The notes: generated from the letters alone by a model not told the origin. Shown: positions 40,925 to 49,528, counted from the stretch's first letter. The stretch is 64,000 nucleotides of DNA from Micromonospora echinospora (GCF_014203425.1 NZ_JACHJC010000001.1:1860001-1924000), one strand, 5' to 3'. Numbers and translations are program-made.

Positions 40925-42604
40925 TCAGCTCGGCGCCCGCTTCGGCAGCAGCAGCTCCTCGTGGTCGAGTTCGCGTTCCAGCACGCGCAGTCCTTCGTCC
41001 GGCAGCCGGCCGGAGTCGCGCCACCGCAGCAACTCCTCGCGCTGTGCTTCCAGGGCGGTCCGGTGGACACGCAGCGCCGTCTCGTACTCGGGTGAGGTGG
41101 GCAGCTCCGACGAGCCGCTCTGCTGGAGCAGGTCGAGCCGCCCTCGGTAGCGGGCCAGCCGGGTCAGTAGCTGGGCGCGGGTGGTGTTGACTGCCGCCCG
41201 CGTGTCCGGCTCCTCGGCGGCGACGGTGTCGAGGCGGGCCAGGGCGGCCTCGACGGCGGCGGAGCGGGCCTCGTTGCGTACCCGGGCCTGGTCGGCCTCG
41301 TCGGCGCGCAGGCCGAGCATCCGCACGAGCGGCGCGAACGTCAGGCCCTGCCCGACGAGCGTCACCAGCACGACCACGAAGGTGCAGAACAGCAGCAGGT
41401 CGCGGTCGGGGAACGGGTCTCCGCTGTTGGTGGTGAGGGGCAGCGTGAAGATGGCGGCCAGACTGATCACGCCCCGGGTGCCGGACCAGCTCAGCGCCAC
41501 CACCTCGCGTGCGGTCAGCCCGCGGGCGTTGCGCTCGGCACGCCCGGCTCGCAGCGCCCCGCCGGGCGTGTCGGTGTCGTCCTGTTCGGCGACGCCGCCC
41601 AGCCGGGTGTGCAGCGACCGGGGGAGCCACTGGGTCAGGATCAGCCAGGCCGGGCGCAGGAGCAGGACCACACCGACGGACACGGCGACGGCGATGACGA
41701 TGGTCGACGTGTCGTACTGGCGCAGACCCCGCATGACGGCGGGGAGTTGCTGGCCGATGAGCAGGAAGACGAAGCCTTCGAGGAGGAAGTCGACGAGCCG
41801 CCACACCGCGTTGGTCTGGAGGCGGGCGGCCCCGGACCCGAACTGGGGCGTCTGGTGGCCGACGATCAGGCCGGCGACGACCACGGCCAGCACGCCGGAG
41901 ACGTGCAGCGCCTCGCCGAGGAGGTAGGCCACGAACGGTGTCGCGAGCGAGATCGCGTTGGACAGCAGCGGGTCCGCGGTGAGCGGCCGGACCAGCCGTT
42001 TGGCCCGGGCGACGACCACGCCCACCGCGATGCCGCCGGCTGCCGCCAGCACGAACTGCCCGACCGCGGCGTGGAACGAGAACTCGCCGCCCACGGCGGC
42101 TGCCACCGCGACGCTGAGCATGGTCAGCGCGGTGGCGTCGTTCAGCAGCCCTTCGCCCTGGATGATCGTGACCATCTTCGGCGGCAGGTTGACCCGGCGG
42201 CCCACGGCCAGGGCGGCGACCGGGTCGGGCGGGGCGACGGCGGCGCCGACCGCGATGCCTGCGGCCAGGGTCGCGCCGGCGACGAACAGGTGGAACCCGA
42301 CGCCGACGAGCAGTCCGGTGAGGAGCACCAGCACCACGGAGAGGCTGACCACGATCCGCAGGTTGCGGCGGATGTCCAGCAGCGACGAGTCGAGCGCGGC
42401 ACTGTAGAGCAACGGTGGCAGCACGACCATGAGCACGAGGTCGGGATCGAGGCCGATGTTGGGGCCGGGGAGCAGCGCGTACGCGATGCCGATGAGGGGC
42501 AGGAGCGCCGCCGCCGGCAGGCCGGTGCGCGCCGCCACCCACCGCACGGCGATGACGACCGCGACGGCGGCGAGCACGAACAGCAGCGTCGAATGGGTGC
42601 TCAC
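40925..42604 (-). CDS. CPA1-type Na+/H+ antiporter
   Basis: The protein has 559 residues and starts at GTG 42604. About 12 hydrophobic helices (residues 5-400) include the antiporter signatures A-P-P-D-P-V-A-A-L-A near residue 125 and G-E-G-L-L-N-D-A-T-A-L near 150, and R-G-V-I-S-L-A in the tenth or eleventh helix. A cytoplasmic C-terminal tail of about 150 residues is predicted as coiled helix. It exchanges monovalent cations for protons at the plasma membrane. It converges on the DUF4132 gene with a 27-bp gap. Confidence 0.92.
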   Translation of the reverse strand: MSTHSTLLFVLAAVAVVIAVRWVAARTGLPAAALLPLIGIAYALLPGPNIGLDPDLVLMVVLPPLLYSAALDSSLLDIRRNLRIVVSLSVVLVLLTGLLVGVGFHLFVAGATLAAGIAVGAAVAPPDPVAALAVGRRVNLPPKMVTIIQGEGLLNDATALTMLSVAVAAAVGGEFSFHAAVGQFVLAAAGGIAVGVVVARAKRLVRPLTADPLLSNAISLATPFVAYLLGEALHVSGVLAVVVAGLIVGHQTPQFGSGAARLQTNAVWRLVDFLLEGFVFLLIGQQLPAVMRGLRQYDTSTIVIAVAVSVGVVLLLRPAWLILTQWLPRSLHTRLGGVAEQDDTDTPGGALRAGRAERNARGLTAREVVALSWSGTRGVISLAAIFTLPLTTNSGDPFPDRDLLLFCTFVVVLVTLVGQGLTFAPLVRMLGLRADEADQARVRNEARSAAVEAALARLDTVAAEEPDTRAAVNTTRAQLLTRLARYRGRLDLLQQSGSSELPTSPEYETALRVHRTALEAQREELLRWRDSGRLPDEGLRVLERELDHEELLLPKRAPS

Positions 42605-42669
42605 CCCGACCGACCCTACCCGTTTTCGCGAGCGTCGCTCGGTGGGGTGGGGCACGGGCCGGCGAGGCG

Positions 42670-42698
42670 TTGACCAACTTGTGTGTGAACGCTAACAT
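42670..42698 (+). promoter_or_regulatory. Promoter with LacI-type operator for the GH59 gene
   Basis: TTGACC (42670-42675) and TAACAT (42693-42698) are spaced by 17 bp. TGTGAACGCTAACA (42684-42697) overlaps the -10 and matches the TGTTAGCGCTAACA-like operator of actinobacterial LacI-family sugar regulators with one perfect half. No LacI gene is in the window. Confidence 0.6.
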
Positions 42699-42709
42699 GC
42701 AGAACGTTT

Positions 42710-42727
42710 GATAGACGTGTGTCTATC
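42710..42727 (+). promoter_or_regulatory. Palindrome in the GH59 leader
   Basis: GATAGAC (42710-42716) and GTCTATC (42721-42727) flank GTGT just before the ribosome binding site GGAGGT. It could be a second operator or a leader hairpin that sequesters nothing but stabilises the message. Confidence 0.4.
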
Positions 42728-42740
42728 TGGAGGTGGGTCG

Positions 42741-45143
42741 GTGTCCAGCAGGATGAGCGGAGACCATGCGGCGTGGCGACGGATGGCGTCGGCGGCGGTG
42801 GCCGCGATGGTGACGGCGTTCGCGCTGACCGTCCCCGCCGCGCCAGCCCGGGCGGCGACCGCCCTCACCGTCAACGGCGCCTCCGGCGGGCGCGCGCTCG
42901 ACGGGGTCGGCGCGGTCAGCGGCGGCGGCGGAAACAGCAGACTCCTGATCGACTACCCGGAGCCGCAGCGCAGCGACATCCTCGACTACCTGTTCAAGCC
43001 GGGTTACGGCGCCGCGATGCAACTGATGAAGGTGGAGATCGGCGGCGACACCAACTCCACCTCCGGCGCCGAGCCCAGCCACGAGCACACCCGGGGCGGC
43101 GTGAACTGCAACCGGGGCTACGAGTGGTGGCTAATGGAGCAGGCGCGGGCGCGGAACCCCGCCATCGCCCTGGTCGGTCTGGCCTGGGGAGCGCCCGGCT
43201 GGATCGGCAACGGCAACTTCTGGTCCACCGACTCGATCAACTACCTCGTCGGGTGGCTGGACTGCGCGGCGACGCACGGACTGACCATCAACTACCTCGG
43301 CGGGTGGAACGAGAAGGGCTACAACACCACCTGGTACAAGAACCTGCGCTCCACACTCAACTCCCGCGGCTACGGCGATGTGAAGATCGTCGCCTCGGAC
43401 GACTTCGGGTGGGGCGCCGCCGACGACTCGCTGCGGGACCCGGCGTTCGCCAACGCGGTGCAGGTCTTCGGCAGCCACTACGTCTGCGGCTACCGCAGCG
43501 CCCAGACCAGCTGCCCCAGCTCCGCCAATGCGATCTCCACCGGCAAGCAGCTGTGGGCCAGTGAGAACGGCTCCGACGACTACAACGCCGGCGCGTCGGC
43601 CCTCGCCCGGGGCATCAACCGCGGCTACCTCGACGGCAAGATGACCGGGTACATCAACTGGCCGGTGATCGCCGCCATCACCCCCAACATTCCCTGGGCG
43701 ACCACCGGCGTGGTGGTGGCGCAGCAGCCGTGGTCCGGCGCCTACTCGATCGGCAGGAGCACCTGGGTGATGGCGCACACCACCCAGTTCACGGCGCCCG
43801 GCTGGCGCTATCTCGACTCGTCCAGCGGCTACCTAGGGGGCAACCGCGGCAACGGCAGCTATGTCTCGCTGAAGTCCACAAACAACAGCGACTGGAGCAC
43901 CATCATCGAGACGCAGGACGCCGGCTCGGCTCAGCAGCTCGACGTCACCGTCACCGGCGGGCTCTCCGCCGGCACGGTGCGCGTGTGGGCGACGAACCTC
44001 AGGTCCAACAACAGCGCCGAGCACTTCGTCCGGGGCGCCGACATCACACCGAACGGCGGACGCTTCTCGCTCACCGTCCAACCCGGCTACGTCTACAGCA
44101 TCACCACCACGAGTGGGCAGGGGAAAGGCACGGCTGTCAGTCCGGTCCAGGGCGCCCTGGATCTGCCGTACCGCGACAACTTCGACAGCTACGCCACCGG
44201 GCGCGAAGCCCGGTACCTGATGGACCAGCAGGGCTCGTTCGAGATCGTCGGCTGCGGTGGCGGCCGGACCGGACAGTGCGTCCGCCAGATGTCCGAGCAG
44301 GCGCCGATCTACTGGACGTCCGGCCAGGCCGAACCGTACGCCCTGCTGGGCGATCTGACCTGGCGCAACTACACGGTCTCCTCGGACGTGCTGCTGGAGA
44401 AGCCCGGCTACGCCCAGCTCATCGGCCGCGGCAACACCTACAACCACCAGGGCCCGCAGAACCTCAACGGCTACTACTTCCGGGTCACCGACGGCGGCGC
44501 CTGGTCGATCCGGAGCAACAACACCAGCGGCAACTGGCGCACCCTGGCCAGCGGCAACACCGCGGCGCTGGGCACCGGACGCTGGCACAACGTCTCGTTG
44601 AAGCTCAATGGCAGCACCCTCACCGCGGCGATCGACGGCACCACCGTCGGCACCGTGTCGGACTCCGCCTGGGTGGCCGGCCAGATCGGGTACGGCACCG
44701 GCCAGGGCGTCACCGCCCAGTTCGACAACCTCGCGATCACGCCGGGCGACGGTTCCAGCGGCCCGACCGGAGAGGTGCGCAGCGCGAGCGCCAACCGCTG
44801 CCTCGACGTCAACGGCGCCAGCCAGGCCGACGGCGCGGTCGTGCAGATCTGGGACTGCAACGGTGGGCCCAACCAGCAGTGGACGGTCGGCACGAACAAC
44901 CAGCTCACCGTGTACGGCAACAAGTGCCTCGACGTCCCAGGCGCCGCGTCCGGCAGCCGCGCGCGGATCATGACCTGCACCGGCGGCAGCAACCAACAGT
45001 GGCGGATCAACGCCGACGGCACCATCGTCGGGGTCGGCTCGGGTCTCTGCCTGGACGTCAACGGGCAGGGCACCACCAACGGCACCGCGGTGCAGATCTG
45101 GACCTGCAACGGCGGCAACAACCAGCGGTGGGTACGCGGCTGA
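42741..45143 (+). CDS. Secreted GH59-type galactosidase with ricin-B lectin module
   Basis: The protein has 800 residues; GTG 42741 follows GGAGGT. A signal peptide ends at about A-P-A-R-A-A. The catalytic barrel (about 38-345) matches galactocerebrosidase-like GH59: acid/base glutamate in G-G-W-N-E-K-G-Y-N and nucleophile in L-W-A-S-E-N-G. A beta-sandwich, a laminin-G-like domain (about 480-665) and a C-terminal ricin-B/CBM13 domain (about 670-800, three Q-x-W repeats) follow. It is exported and should release galactose from galactolipids or galactans. The LacI-type operator at the promoter fits sugar induction. Confidence 0.88.
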   Translation: MSSRMSGDHAAWRRMASAAVAAMVTAFALTVPAAPARAATALTVNGASGGRALDGVGAVSGGGGNSRLLIDYPEPQRSDILDYLFKPGYGAAMQLMKVEIGGDTNSTSGAEPSHEHTRGGVNCNRGYEWWLMEQARARNPAIALVGLAWGAPGWIGNGNFWSTDSINYLVGWLDCAATHGLTINYLGGWNEKGYNTTWYKNLRSTLNSRGYGDVKIVASDDFGWGAADDSLRDPAFANAVQVFGSHYVCGYRSAQTSCPSSANAISTGKQLWASENGSDDYNAGASALARGINRGYLDGKMTGYINWPVIAAITPNIPWATTGVVVAQQPWSGAYSIGRSTWVMAHTTQFTAPGWRYLDSSSGYLGGNRGNGSYVSLKSTNNSDWSTIIETQDAGSAQQLDVTVTGGLSAGTVRVWATNLRSNNSAEHFVRGADITPNGGRFSLTVQPGYVYSITTTSGQGKGTAVSPVQGALDLPYRDNFDSYATGREARYLMDQQGSFEIVGCGGGRTGQCVRQMSEQAPIYWTSGQAEPYALLGDLTWRNYTVSSDVLLEKPGYAQLIGRGNTYNHQGPQNLNGYYFRVTDGGAWSIRSNNTSGNWRTLASGNTAALGTGRWHNVSLKLNGSTLTAAIDGTTVGTVSDSAWVAGQIGYGTGQGVTAQFDNLAITPGDGSSGPTGEVRSASANRCLDVNGASQADGAVVQIWDCNGGPNQQWTVGTNNQLTVYGNKCLDVPGAASGSRARIMTCTGGSNQQWRINADGTIVGVGSGLCLDVNGQGTTNGTAVQIWTCNGGNNQRWVRG

Positions 45144-45157
45144 CCCGCAACGCGCAC

Positions 45158-45203
45158 GTCAACTGCGGGTTGACGCCAACGCAGTCGTCAACCTATGGTT
45201 GAC
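45158..45203 (+). promoter_or_regulatory. Two operator dyads over the promoter of the Clp-N/HTH gene
   Basis: CGTCAAC-N5-GTTGACG (45157-45175) and CGTCAACC-TAT-GGTTGACG (45186-45204) are centred 29 bp apart. TTGACG (45170-45175) and TATGGT (45194-45199), spaced 18 bp, form the promoter; the -35 is part of dyad 1 and the -10 part of dyad 2. The ATG at 45206 is 6 bp after the -10, so the message is leaderless. Confidence 0.75.
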
Positions 45204-45205
45204 GT

Positions 45206-45943
45206 ATGGAGGAGACCCAGCCGCACAAGATGACCCATCCGGTACGCCTCGACGACCTCATCGAAGGCATCAAGAAGTCGCGCACCGGCGCGCTCGACCA
45301 GTTGGCCGACGCGGTCCTCGTCGCCGACCACCTGGGCGACGTCGCCGACCACCTCATCGGGCACTTCGTCGACCAGGCGCGACGCTCCGGCGCCTCGTGG
45401 ACGGAGATCGGCCGCAGCATGGGCGTGAGCAAGCAGGCCGCCCAGAAGCGTTCCGCAGCCAAGTCGGAGACCGCCGCCGCGCTCGACCCGAACGCCGGAT
45501 TCAACCGGTTCACCCCGCGCGCCCGCAACGTCGTGCTGGCCTCGCAGGAGGAGGCGCGGGCGGCCGGCAACGCCGAGATCACCCCGGGGCACGTCGCACT
45601 CGGGCTGCTCGCCGAGCCGGAAGGGCTGGCCGCCGCCGCGATCGTGGCTCGGGGCGTACCCCTGGAGCGGCTGCGGGAGGTCGTCACCGCGACGCTGCCG
45701 GCGAAGGCCGACCCGGTTCCGGAGCTGATCCCCTACGACGCGCGGGCCAAGAAGGTCCTGGAGCTGACGTTCCGGGAGGCGCTGCGGATGGGACACAACC
45801 ACATCGGTACGGAGCACATCCTGCTCGCCCTGCTGGAGGAGGAGGGCGGTGACGGTGTGCTGAGCGGCCTCGGGCTGCAGAAGGACGCGCTGGAGTCGGC
45901 TTTCGAGGCGACGCTGGCCGGGATCACCCGGAAAGGGGCCTGA
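45206..45943 (+). CDS. Clp N-terminal-repeat protein with helix-turn-helix
   Basis: The protein has 245 residues. The first 80 contain an HTH-like segment (A-S-W-T-E-I-G-R-S-M-G-V-S-K-Q-A-A-Q-K-R, about 66-85). The rest has two Clp_N repeats (F-T-P-R-A-R-N-V-V-L-A-S-Q-E-E-A, I-T-P-G-H-V-A-L-G-L-L; later Y-D-A-R-A-K-K-V-L-E-L-T, G-H-N-H-I-G-T-E-H-I-L-L-A-L-L), as at the N-terminus of ClpA/ClpC, but no ATPase. It may be a regulator that reads Clp substrates or adaptors. The dyads over its promoter suggest autoregulation. Confidence 0.88.
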   Translation: MEETQPHKMTHPVRLDDLIEGIKKSRTGALDQLADAVLVADHLGDVADHLIGHFVDQARRSGASWTEIGRSMGVSKQAAQKRSAAKSETAAALDPNAGFNRFTPRARNVVLASQEEARAAGNAEITPGHVALGLLAEPEGLAAAAIVARGVPLERLREVVTATLPAKADPVPELIPYDARAKKVLELTFREALRMGHNHIGTEHILLALLEEEGGDGVLSGLGLQKDALESAFEATLAGITRKGA

Positions 45944-45991
45944 CACCGGTCCGGGCACGCGCCACGGGGGCGCGTGCCCGGCGGGCGGGTG

Positions 45992-46510
45992 TCAGCCGGC
46001 GGTGGGGAAGCCGTAGCGGGCGGCGTGCTCCGGGTCGGCGGGGTCGACCTGGCGGATGCCGGCGTCGGCGAGCCGCTTGTTCACCTCGTCCAGGCGTTCC
46101 CGGACCAGCCGGGCCTCCTCCTCGGTGACGCGGCCACGGTGCGGTCGCCCGGCGTGCTCGATGGTGCCGTAGTCGATCTTCTCGGCGGCGCGGCGCGCCT
46201 TGGGCGGCTTGACCCGCTCGGCGGTCCGCAGCAGTTGCGCCATCGGCACGTCGGTGGCCATCGCGTCGAACTCGCTCGCGGTCAGCACCACCCGGCGCGG
46301 CTCGCCGCCGCCGTGCCGGTCGTGAATCTCGACCACTGCGACGTCCAGCGCCGCGTCGTCGATGCTCTCCACGTCGACCGGGGTGGCGTCCAGTTGCACG
46401 GGCCCGGCGACCAGGTCCGGGTGCTCCAGTACGACGACCTTGACCACCTCGTCGTCGGCGCTCAGCACCTGGCCGGTGAAGTCGGAGACGTGGATCGTCT
46501 TCTTGCCCAT
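45992..46510 (-). CDS. Conserved actinomycete hypothetical protein
   Basis: The protein has 172 residues; ATG 46510 begins M-G-K-K-T-I-H-V-S-D-F-T-G-Q-V-L. The N-terminal half is beta-rich and acidic; the C-terminal half is basic then helical (K-P-P-K-A-R-R-A-A-E-K-I-D-Y, R-L-V-R-E-R-L-D-E-V-N-K-R-L), ending D-P-E-H-A-A-R-Y-G. Proteins with the same beginning and end are familiar from streptomycete genomes as hypotheticals. The K/R-rich centre could bind nucleic acid. It is convergent with the Clp-N gene. Confidence 0.75.
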   Translation of the reverse strand: MGKKTIHVSDFTGQVLSADDEVVKVVVLEHPDLVAGPVQLDATPVDVESIDDAALDVAVVEIHDRHGGGEPRRVVLTASEFDAMATDVPMAQLLRTAERVKPPKARRAAEKIDYGTIEHAGRPHRGRVTEEEARLVRERLDEVNKRLADAGIRQVDPADPEHAARYGFPTAG

Positions 46511-46616
46511 GCGCGGAGCTTCTCCTGTCGTAGGCCGGAAATCGGACCACAAGACGCTACCGCACAGGTGTGCGAAGGCCGGGACGCCGCCGGCCGGTGT
46601 GTCGCCGCCTACCTCG

Positions 46617-46802
46617 TCAGAGGGGAGAGAGGCCGCGCCACGCGGCGGTGCCTGCTGGTTGCGCGTTCAGCTCGGCCCAGGAGAGTCCCCGGTCGCGGGC
46701 TTCGCGGTACGCCCGCTGCGCCGGGAAGAGTGCGGCGTCGCGGACGGCCCGCCAGCTGCGCGCCGGGTCCTGCTGGAATCGGTCATTCGGTTCGTGAGGC
46801 AT
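46617..46802 (-). CDS. Small conserved hypothetical protein
   Basis: The frame has 61 residues from ATG 46802 (M-P-H-E-P-N-D-R-F-Q-Q-D-P-A-R-S-W), with an amphipathic helix R-A-Y-R-E-A-R-D-R-G-L-S-W-A-E-L. It has no known domain. Its coding-like composition supports it. The adjoining 46803-47030 holds no gene that I see. Confidence 0.5.
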   Translation of the reverse strand: MPHEPNDRFQQDPARSWRAVRDAALFPAQRAYREARDRGLSWAELNAQPAGTAAWRGLSPL

Positions 46803-47030
46803 GACCACTACCGTCCCAGAGAAACTTGTCCATGTATGGAAATGAATATGACGCTGGGTCGATACCTCCGGTTCCCTTGAGGCGTCAAATTCCTGCGGCC
46901 CTCCGGCGGACCACATATCGTCATCCGTCGCTGGCGTGCCGACCCACTACCCGCCCGTCCCGCTTCTCAACCCCGCCGGATCAACTGATTACCCGACCGC
47001 GGGCGGCCCGGTCCGGCGTACCATGATCAC

Positions 47031-47696
47031 GTGCTCGACCGGCGGGTCTTCCTTCACCTGGCGGCCTGGTTGGGACAGTGGCCGGCGGGCCCGGGACTGC
47101 ACGTGGTCCGGTCCCACCGCCGCGCCCGCCCGGCCTGGGACGGCCGCCTGCGCCCAGCCGTCGCGGTGACGGCGGGCGGCAGCACCGTCCTCTCGGTCGC
47201 CGCCGACCGGGTGGAGGCGGTCCGGGCGCTGGTCCGGGGCCGGCCGCCCGGCGAGTGGCTGCCCGTCCTCCCGGCGGCCGTCGGCATGCCCGACTTCACC
47301 GCGCACACGTCCGTCTTCCGCTGGTGCGCCGACCCGGCGCCGCTGCCCGAGGTGGGGGAGTGGGTGCCGCCCACGCTGCCCGGGCTGCCGCCGTGGTTGC
47401 GGCTGTTCGACAGGGAGGTGCTCGTGGTCCGGGGCGCCGACGGCGCGTACCGGGCCGGGGTGGGCGTGAAGCGGCACGACGCGTACGGGCACGAGCTGGC
47501 GGTGGGCACGGTGCCGACTGCTCGCGGGCGCGGTCTGGCCCGGCGGCTGGTCGCGCAGGCGGCCCGCCGGGTGCTGGACGAGGGGGCGATCCCCACCTAC
47601 CTGCACGACCCGGGCAACGCCGCGTCCGCGCGGGTGGCGGAGGCGGCCGGGTTCCCGGATCGGGGCTTCACCGCGTTCGGCGTCTTCCCCCGCTGA
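47031..47696 (+). CDS. GNAT-family N-acetyltransferase
   Basis: The protein has 221 residues. The C-terminal half has the GNAT acetyl-CoA loop: V-G-T-V-P-T-A-R-G-R-G-L-A-R-R-L-V, then N-A-A-S-A-R-V-A-E-A-A-G-F. The N-terminal half is less conserved, as in FR47-like members. Start GTG 47031. A strong hairpin terminator follows. Substrate unknown. Confidence 0.85.
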   Translation: MLDRRVFLHLAAWLGQWPAGPGLHVVRSHRRARPAWDGRLRPAVAVTAGGSTVLSVAADRVEAVRALVRGRPPGEWLPVLPAAVGMPDFTAHTSVFRWCADPAPLPEVGEWVPPTLPGLPPWLRLFDREVLVVRGADGAYRAGVGVKRHDAYGHELAVGTVPTARGRGLARRLVAQAARRVLDEGAIPTYLHDPGNAASARVAEAAGFPDRGFTAFGVFPR

Positions 47697-47729
47697 CCCG
47701 GCCGGGGTCCGCCGCTGACCGAGCCTGGC

Positions 47730-47765
47730 GCGGACCGTGGATCCCGGGCCGGATCCACGGTCCGC
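47730..47765. terminator. Bidirectional hairpin terminator
   Basis: GCGGACCGTGGATCC (47730-47744) and its exact complement (47751-47765) enclose a 6-base loop, between the convergent GNAT and TetR genes. Confidence 0.75.
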
Positions 47766-47888
47766 AGCTCTCCCCCAGGCCCCGACATTGGTAACGCTAT
47801 GTGTTAGTCCTGCTGGTGAACAAGGGGTGGGTTGCTGTCCGGTTGCGGACTCTCACCTGCGCAATCGCTGGCCGGCCCGCCGATGAGG

Positions 47889-48590
47889 TCAGTGACGCAG
47901 CGTGTGGATCAGGGCGAGCGCCTGCCGGGTGACCGGTCGCAGCACGCGCAGCCGGGACAGCCCCACCAGCCGGTCCACGAGCGGCACCACGCCGTCGATG
48001 AGCTGGCGGGTCTTGACCTGCCCCTCCGAGCGGTCGTGCACCCAGTAGAGCACCACCCCCATGTAGCCGAGCCAGAGCAGCTCGGGCAGTTCTTCGCGCA
48101 GCTCGTCGTCGAGCTTGGCGGTGGACCCGGTGAGGGCCTCGCGGAACAGCGCGATCGACATGTCCCGCGGCTCGGACGACTCGGCGGAGAACGGGCTGAG
48201 CGGCGAGGTCGGCTCGGCCGCCGTCTTGAAGAAGGCGCCCGCGAACGCGTGGTACGGGCTCAGCACGTCCACGCCCGCGTGCAGCACCCCGGCCAGTCGC
48301 GCGGCGAACTCCCGCTCCCGGGCGAGCACCGGCGCGGCGGCCGCCCGGTGCTCCCGCTGGGTGCCCGCGTAGAACTCCTGGACCAGGTGCTCCTTGGAGC
48401 CGAAGTAGTAGTAGGCGTTGCCCACCGCCACGCCGGCCTCCTGGGCGACCGCGCGCATCGTCGTGCGCGCGTACCCGCGCTCGCGGAACAGCCGCATCGC
48501 GGTGTCCAGGATCAGCTGGCGGGTCTGCTCACCCCGGGCCGTCGACCCCTGCCCACCCGCAGCTGTCGTCGGCGCACTCTGCTCGGTCAT
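47889..48590 (-). CDS. TetR-family regulator
   Basis: The protein has about 233 residues. The TetR helix-turn-helix is clear (Q-T-R-Q-L-I-L-D-T-A-M-R-L-F, then T-T-M-R-A-V-A-Q-E-A-G-V-A-V-G-N-A-Y-Y-Y-F, about residues 22-65), with a helical ligand domain behind it. It is the last gene of the operon membrane protein-DCC protein-TetR, and overlaps the DCC gene by about 60 bp (a GTG at 48599 is also possible). Two TTGAAC-N2-GTTCAA sites at the operon promoter are its likely operators. Confidence 0.9.
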   Translation of the reverse strand: MTEQSAPTTAAGGQGSTARGEQTRQLILDTAMRLFRERGYARTTMRAVAQEAGVAVGNAYYYFGSKEHLVQEFYAGTQREHRAAAAPVLAREREFAARLAGVLHAGVDVLSPYHAFAGAFFKTAAEPTSPLSPFSAESSEPRDMSIALFREALTGSTAKLDDELREELPELLWLGYMGVVLYWVHDRSEGQVKTRQLIDGVVPLVDRLVGLSRLRVLRPVTRQALALIHTLRH

Positions 48591-49011
48591 CGTCGTCACC
48601 GTATCCCGGTTCCCGGATCCGCTCGCGGACCGCGGAGGCCGCCGCCACCACCCGCCGGGCCAGCGGCAGCAGGTGCGGGCGGGCCAGCCGCTCGGCCGTC
48701 CCCCGATACTCGGCGAGCGCCCAGAGGCAGGCGAACCAGGCGCCGTCGCCGGTGTAGACCGCGCCCGTGTCGGCCACCACTGTCAGGTCCCGCAGCGTGG
48801 CGTCGTGGTCCAGGCCGGGAAAGCGCCGCCGGGCCTCGGCGGAACCGGCCGGCACGAACTCCAGGGGTACGAGCTGAGGCCGCGTGGCGAGCCACCGCCG
48901 GGCGCTGCGGCACAGCGGGCAGCCCGCGTCGAACAGGACGGTGAACCCGCGGATCCCACCGGCCCCGTGCCCGGTGGGATCCGACGGGCGCCCGCCCGGG
49001 GCGGACGTCAC
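48529..49011 (-). CDS. DCC-family thiol-disulfide oxidoreductase-like protein (DUF393)
   Basis: The protein has 160 residues. It begins at GTG 49011, overlapping the upstream stop. The DCC motif F-D-A-G-C-P-L-C-R-S-A-R-R-W-L (about residues 27-41) holds the C-x2-C pair. The family is predicted to be a small soluble redox protein. The C-terminal 20 residues (D-D-D-D-R-A-E-C-A-D-D-S-C-G-W) overlap the start of the TetR gene in another frame. Confidence 0.85.
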   Translation of the reverse strand: MTSAPGGRPSDPTGHGAGGIRGFTVLFDAGCPLCRSARRWLATRPQLVPLEFVPAGSAEARRRFPGLDHDATLRDLTVVADTGAVYTGDGAWFACLWALAEYRGTAERLARPHLLPLARRVVAAASAVRERIREPGYGDDDDRAECADDSCGWAGVDGPG

Positions 49012-49445
49012 CGGGCCGGCGGGTTCGGGCCGGTCGCCGGTACCGGCCCGCCCTGCGGCGGGAGCATTCTGACCGGCGGCAGCGGCGGGTGGGTGGCCTG
49101 CTGCCGGAGCCGGCCCCGCCGGTAGCGGCCGAGCGCGAAGACGTTGAAGAAGTGCAGCGCGCCCAGCACCAGCAGGACCAGGCCCACCTTCATGGAGAGC
49201 TGCTCCAGCGCCTGGCTGGTGTCGCCGACCGGGTCGGACTCCTTCATCGCCACCGTGACGTAGCCGAGGTTGAGCAGGTAGAAGCCGACCACCAGCAGAC
49301 TGTTGACCGCCCCGGCCAGCCGGCTGTCGGCGAACACGTCCTCCAGGAACACCAGCCCGTTGCGGGACAGTGCCCGCGCCACCCACATGGTCAGACCGAT
49401 GCTGACCGCGAGGTAGGCCAGGTACATCCAGACCTTTGCGTCCAT
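49008..49445 (-). CDS. Membrane protein, first gene of the TetR-DCC operon
   Basis: The protein has 145 residues with three hydrophobic helices (about 4-24, 45-66, 85-105) and a proline-rich cytoplasmic tail. Start ATG 49445. I do not recognise the family. With a DCC-type redox protein and a TetR regulator in one operon, it may be part of a membrane-stress or redox response; this is an inference from context. Confidence 0.75.
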   Translation of the reverse strand: MDAKVWMYLAYLAVSIGLTMWVARALSRNGLVFLEDVFADSRLAGAVNSLLVVGFYLLNLGYVTVAMKESDPVGDTSQALEQLSMKVGLVLLVLGALHFFNVFALGRYRRGRLRQQATHPPLPPVRMLPPQGGPVPATGPNPPAR

Positions 49446-49459
49446 CCCCGTTGCCTCTC

Positions 49460-49517
49460 TTGAACGTGTTCAAATCAAGGACGCCCTGAGCGTACGGCAG
49501 ATTTTGAACGTGTTCAA
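49460..49517 (-). promoter_or_regulatory. Two TetR-type operators at the operon promoter
   Basis: TTGAACGTGTTCAA occurs at 49460-49473 and again at 49504-49517. On the minus strand the distal copy supplies the -35 (TTGAAC, 49517-49512), followed after 17 bp by TACGCT (49494-49489). The proximal copy lies between the -10 and the start codon of the membrane protein at 49445. Confidence 0.78.
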
Positions 49518-49528
49518 TAGTGGTGCGG

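Noticed and set aside
43730..45202. 490-codon plus-strand ORF overlapping the GH59 gene
   Set aside because: It is an Arg/Gln/His-rich shadow frame of the GH59 coding sequence.
47700..47888. Riboswitch between the GNAT and TetR genes
   Set aside because: The structure is a simple 15-bp hairpin between convergent genes, which is a terminator; there is no downstream gene in either direction for it to control.
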